NCBI GenBank assembly: GCA_020201235.1
Contig: JAIVHD010000269.1
Location: 1 to 5,681, forward strand
Reading direction: 5' to 3'
Source of the DNA: Lysobacteraceae bacterium
Lineage (GTDB): Bacteria; Pseudomonadota; Gammaproteobacteria; Xanthomonadales; Wenzhouxiangellaceae
DNA length: 5,681 nt
Part shown: positions 5,432 through 5,681 of the stretch, one piece after another
How positions within the stretch are numbered: the first letter of the stretch is position 1
Layout of the letters: every line of letters starts with the position of its first letter
Notes under the pieces: generated by a model
Database searches by the model: none
Seen by the model: only the letters and a program-made list of their open reading frames with translations
Told to the model about the DNA's origin: nothing
Position numbers and translations under genes: made by a program

Positions 5432-5681
5432 TCAATGTGTCCCCGAATGACCCAATCCGCCGGCTGCCCGTGCAGATTGGTCGAACGCCTCTACCACTTT
5501 CAGTTTAACTTGAAGCACGGGCAACAGCACCAGTTGCGCGATACGCTGGCCGGGCTCGATCCGGATCACATCAGCGCCGCGGTTCCAGCACGGCATCTGG
5601 ACCGGCCCCTGGTAATCGCTGTCGATCAGGCCGACCAGATTGCCCAGCACCAGGCCCTGCTTGAAGCCCAGCCCGGAGCGC
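5432..5681 (-). CDS. dut: Deoxyuridine 5'-triphosphate nucleotidohydrolase (dUTPase), C-terminal part
   Basis: This homotrimeric cytoplasmic enzyme splits dUTP to dUMP and pyrophosphate, keeping uracil out of DNA and feeding thymidylate synthesis. The window holds the last 82 codons plus TGA (5434-5432); about 70 N-terminal residues lie beyond the right edge. Visible motifs are RSGLG (motif II), [15 protein letters not shown] (motif III, with the uracil-site Asp and Tyr), WNRG, and [13 protein letters not shown] (motif IV). The C-terminal motif V, RGEGGFGHSG in E. coli, reads [10 protein letters not shown] here, so the Phe that covers the uracil ring is Leu (codon TTG). The gene is 19 bp upstream of algC on the same strand, the order also seen in Pseudomonas. 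Confidence 0.95.
   Translation of the reverse strand, partial: RSGLGFKQGLVLGNLVGLIDSDYQGPVQMPCWNRGADVIRIEPGQRIAQLVLLPVLQVKLKVVEAFDQSARAAGGLGHSGTH

Overview
The window looks like chromosomal DNA of a Gammaproteobacterium with high GC (roughly 60% or a little above by eye). Three things point there: a dut-algC gene pair on one strand, as in Pseudomonas; an AlgC catalytic domain that aligns almost residue for residue with my memory of the 463-residue P. aeruginosa enzyme; and a 'plant-type' (GCS2 family) glutamate-cysteine ligase, the class found in Xanthomonas-like and alphaproteobacterial lineages rather than the E. coli class. A relative of the Xanthomonadales, Salinisphaerales or Chromatiales would fit, but this is inference.

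Layout from left to right. Positions 1-336 (minus) hold the first 112 codons of a family 5 (OppA-like) peptide-binding protein that runs off the left edge. A 92-bp divergent intergenic region with a perfect 8-bp inverted repeat follows. Positions 429-1796 (plus) hold a complete glutamate-cysteine ligase gene. A 226-bp gap carries one doubtful small minus-strand reading frame and then a TATAAA box, a 14-bp perfect palindrome and an excellent Shine-Dalgarno sequence. These lead into 2023-2457 (plus), a small exported protein of unknown function. Its stop codon lies in an 18-bp direct repeat. Positions 2491-5412 (minus) hold one very long gene: a phosphomannomutase/phosphoglucomutase (AlgC) with a two-helix membrane anchor, a periplasmic domain and a long acidic proline-rich linker in front of the catalytic part. 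Positions 5432-5681 (minus) hold the 3' end of dut (dUTPase), directly upstream of algC.

The genes do not form a single pathway. dut and algC are probably cotranscribed (19 bp apart) and serve nucleotide hygiene and sugar-phosphate supply for surface polysaccharides. The ligase makes gamma-glutamylcysteine for glutathione. The binding-protein gene diverges from it and may share its control region. I see no phage, IS element, CRISPR array, tRNA or rRNA, and no clearly new multi-gene system. The most unusual item is the membrane-anchored AlgC, whose linker is built from 14 in-register 12-bp repeats encoding an acidic tetrapeptide array.
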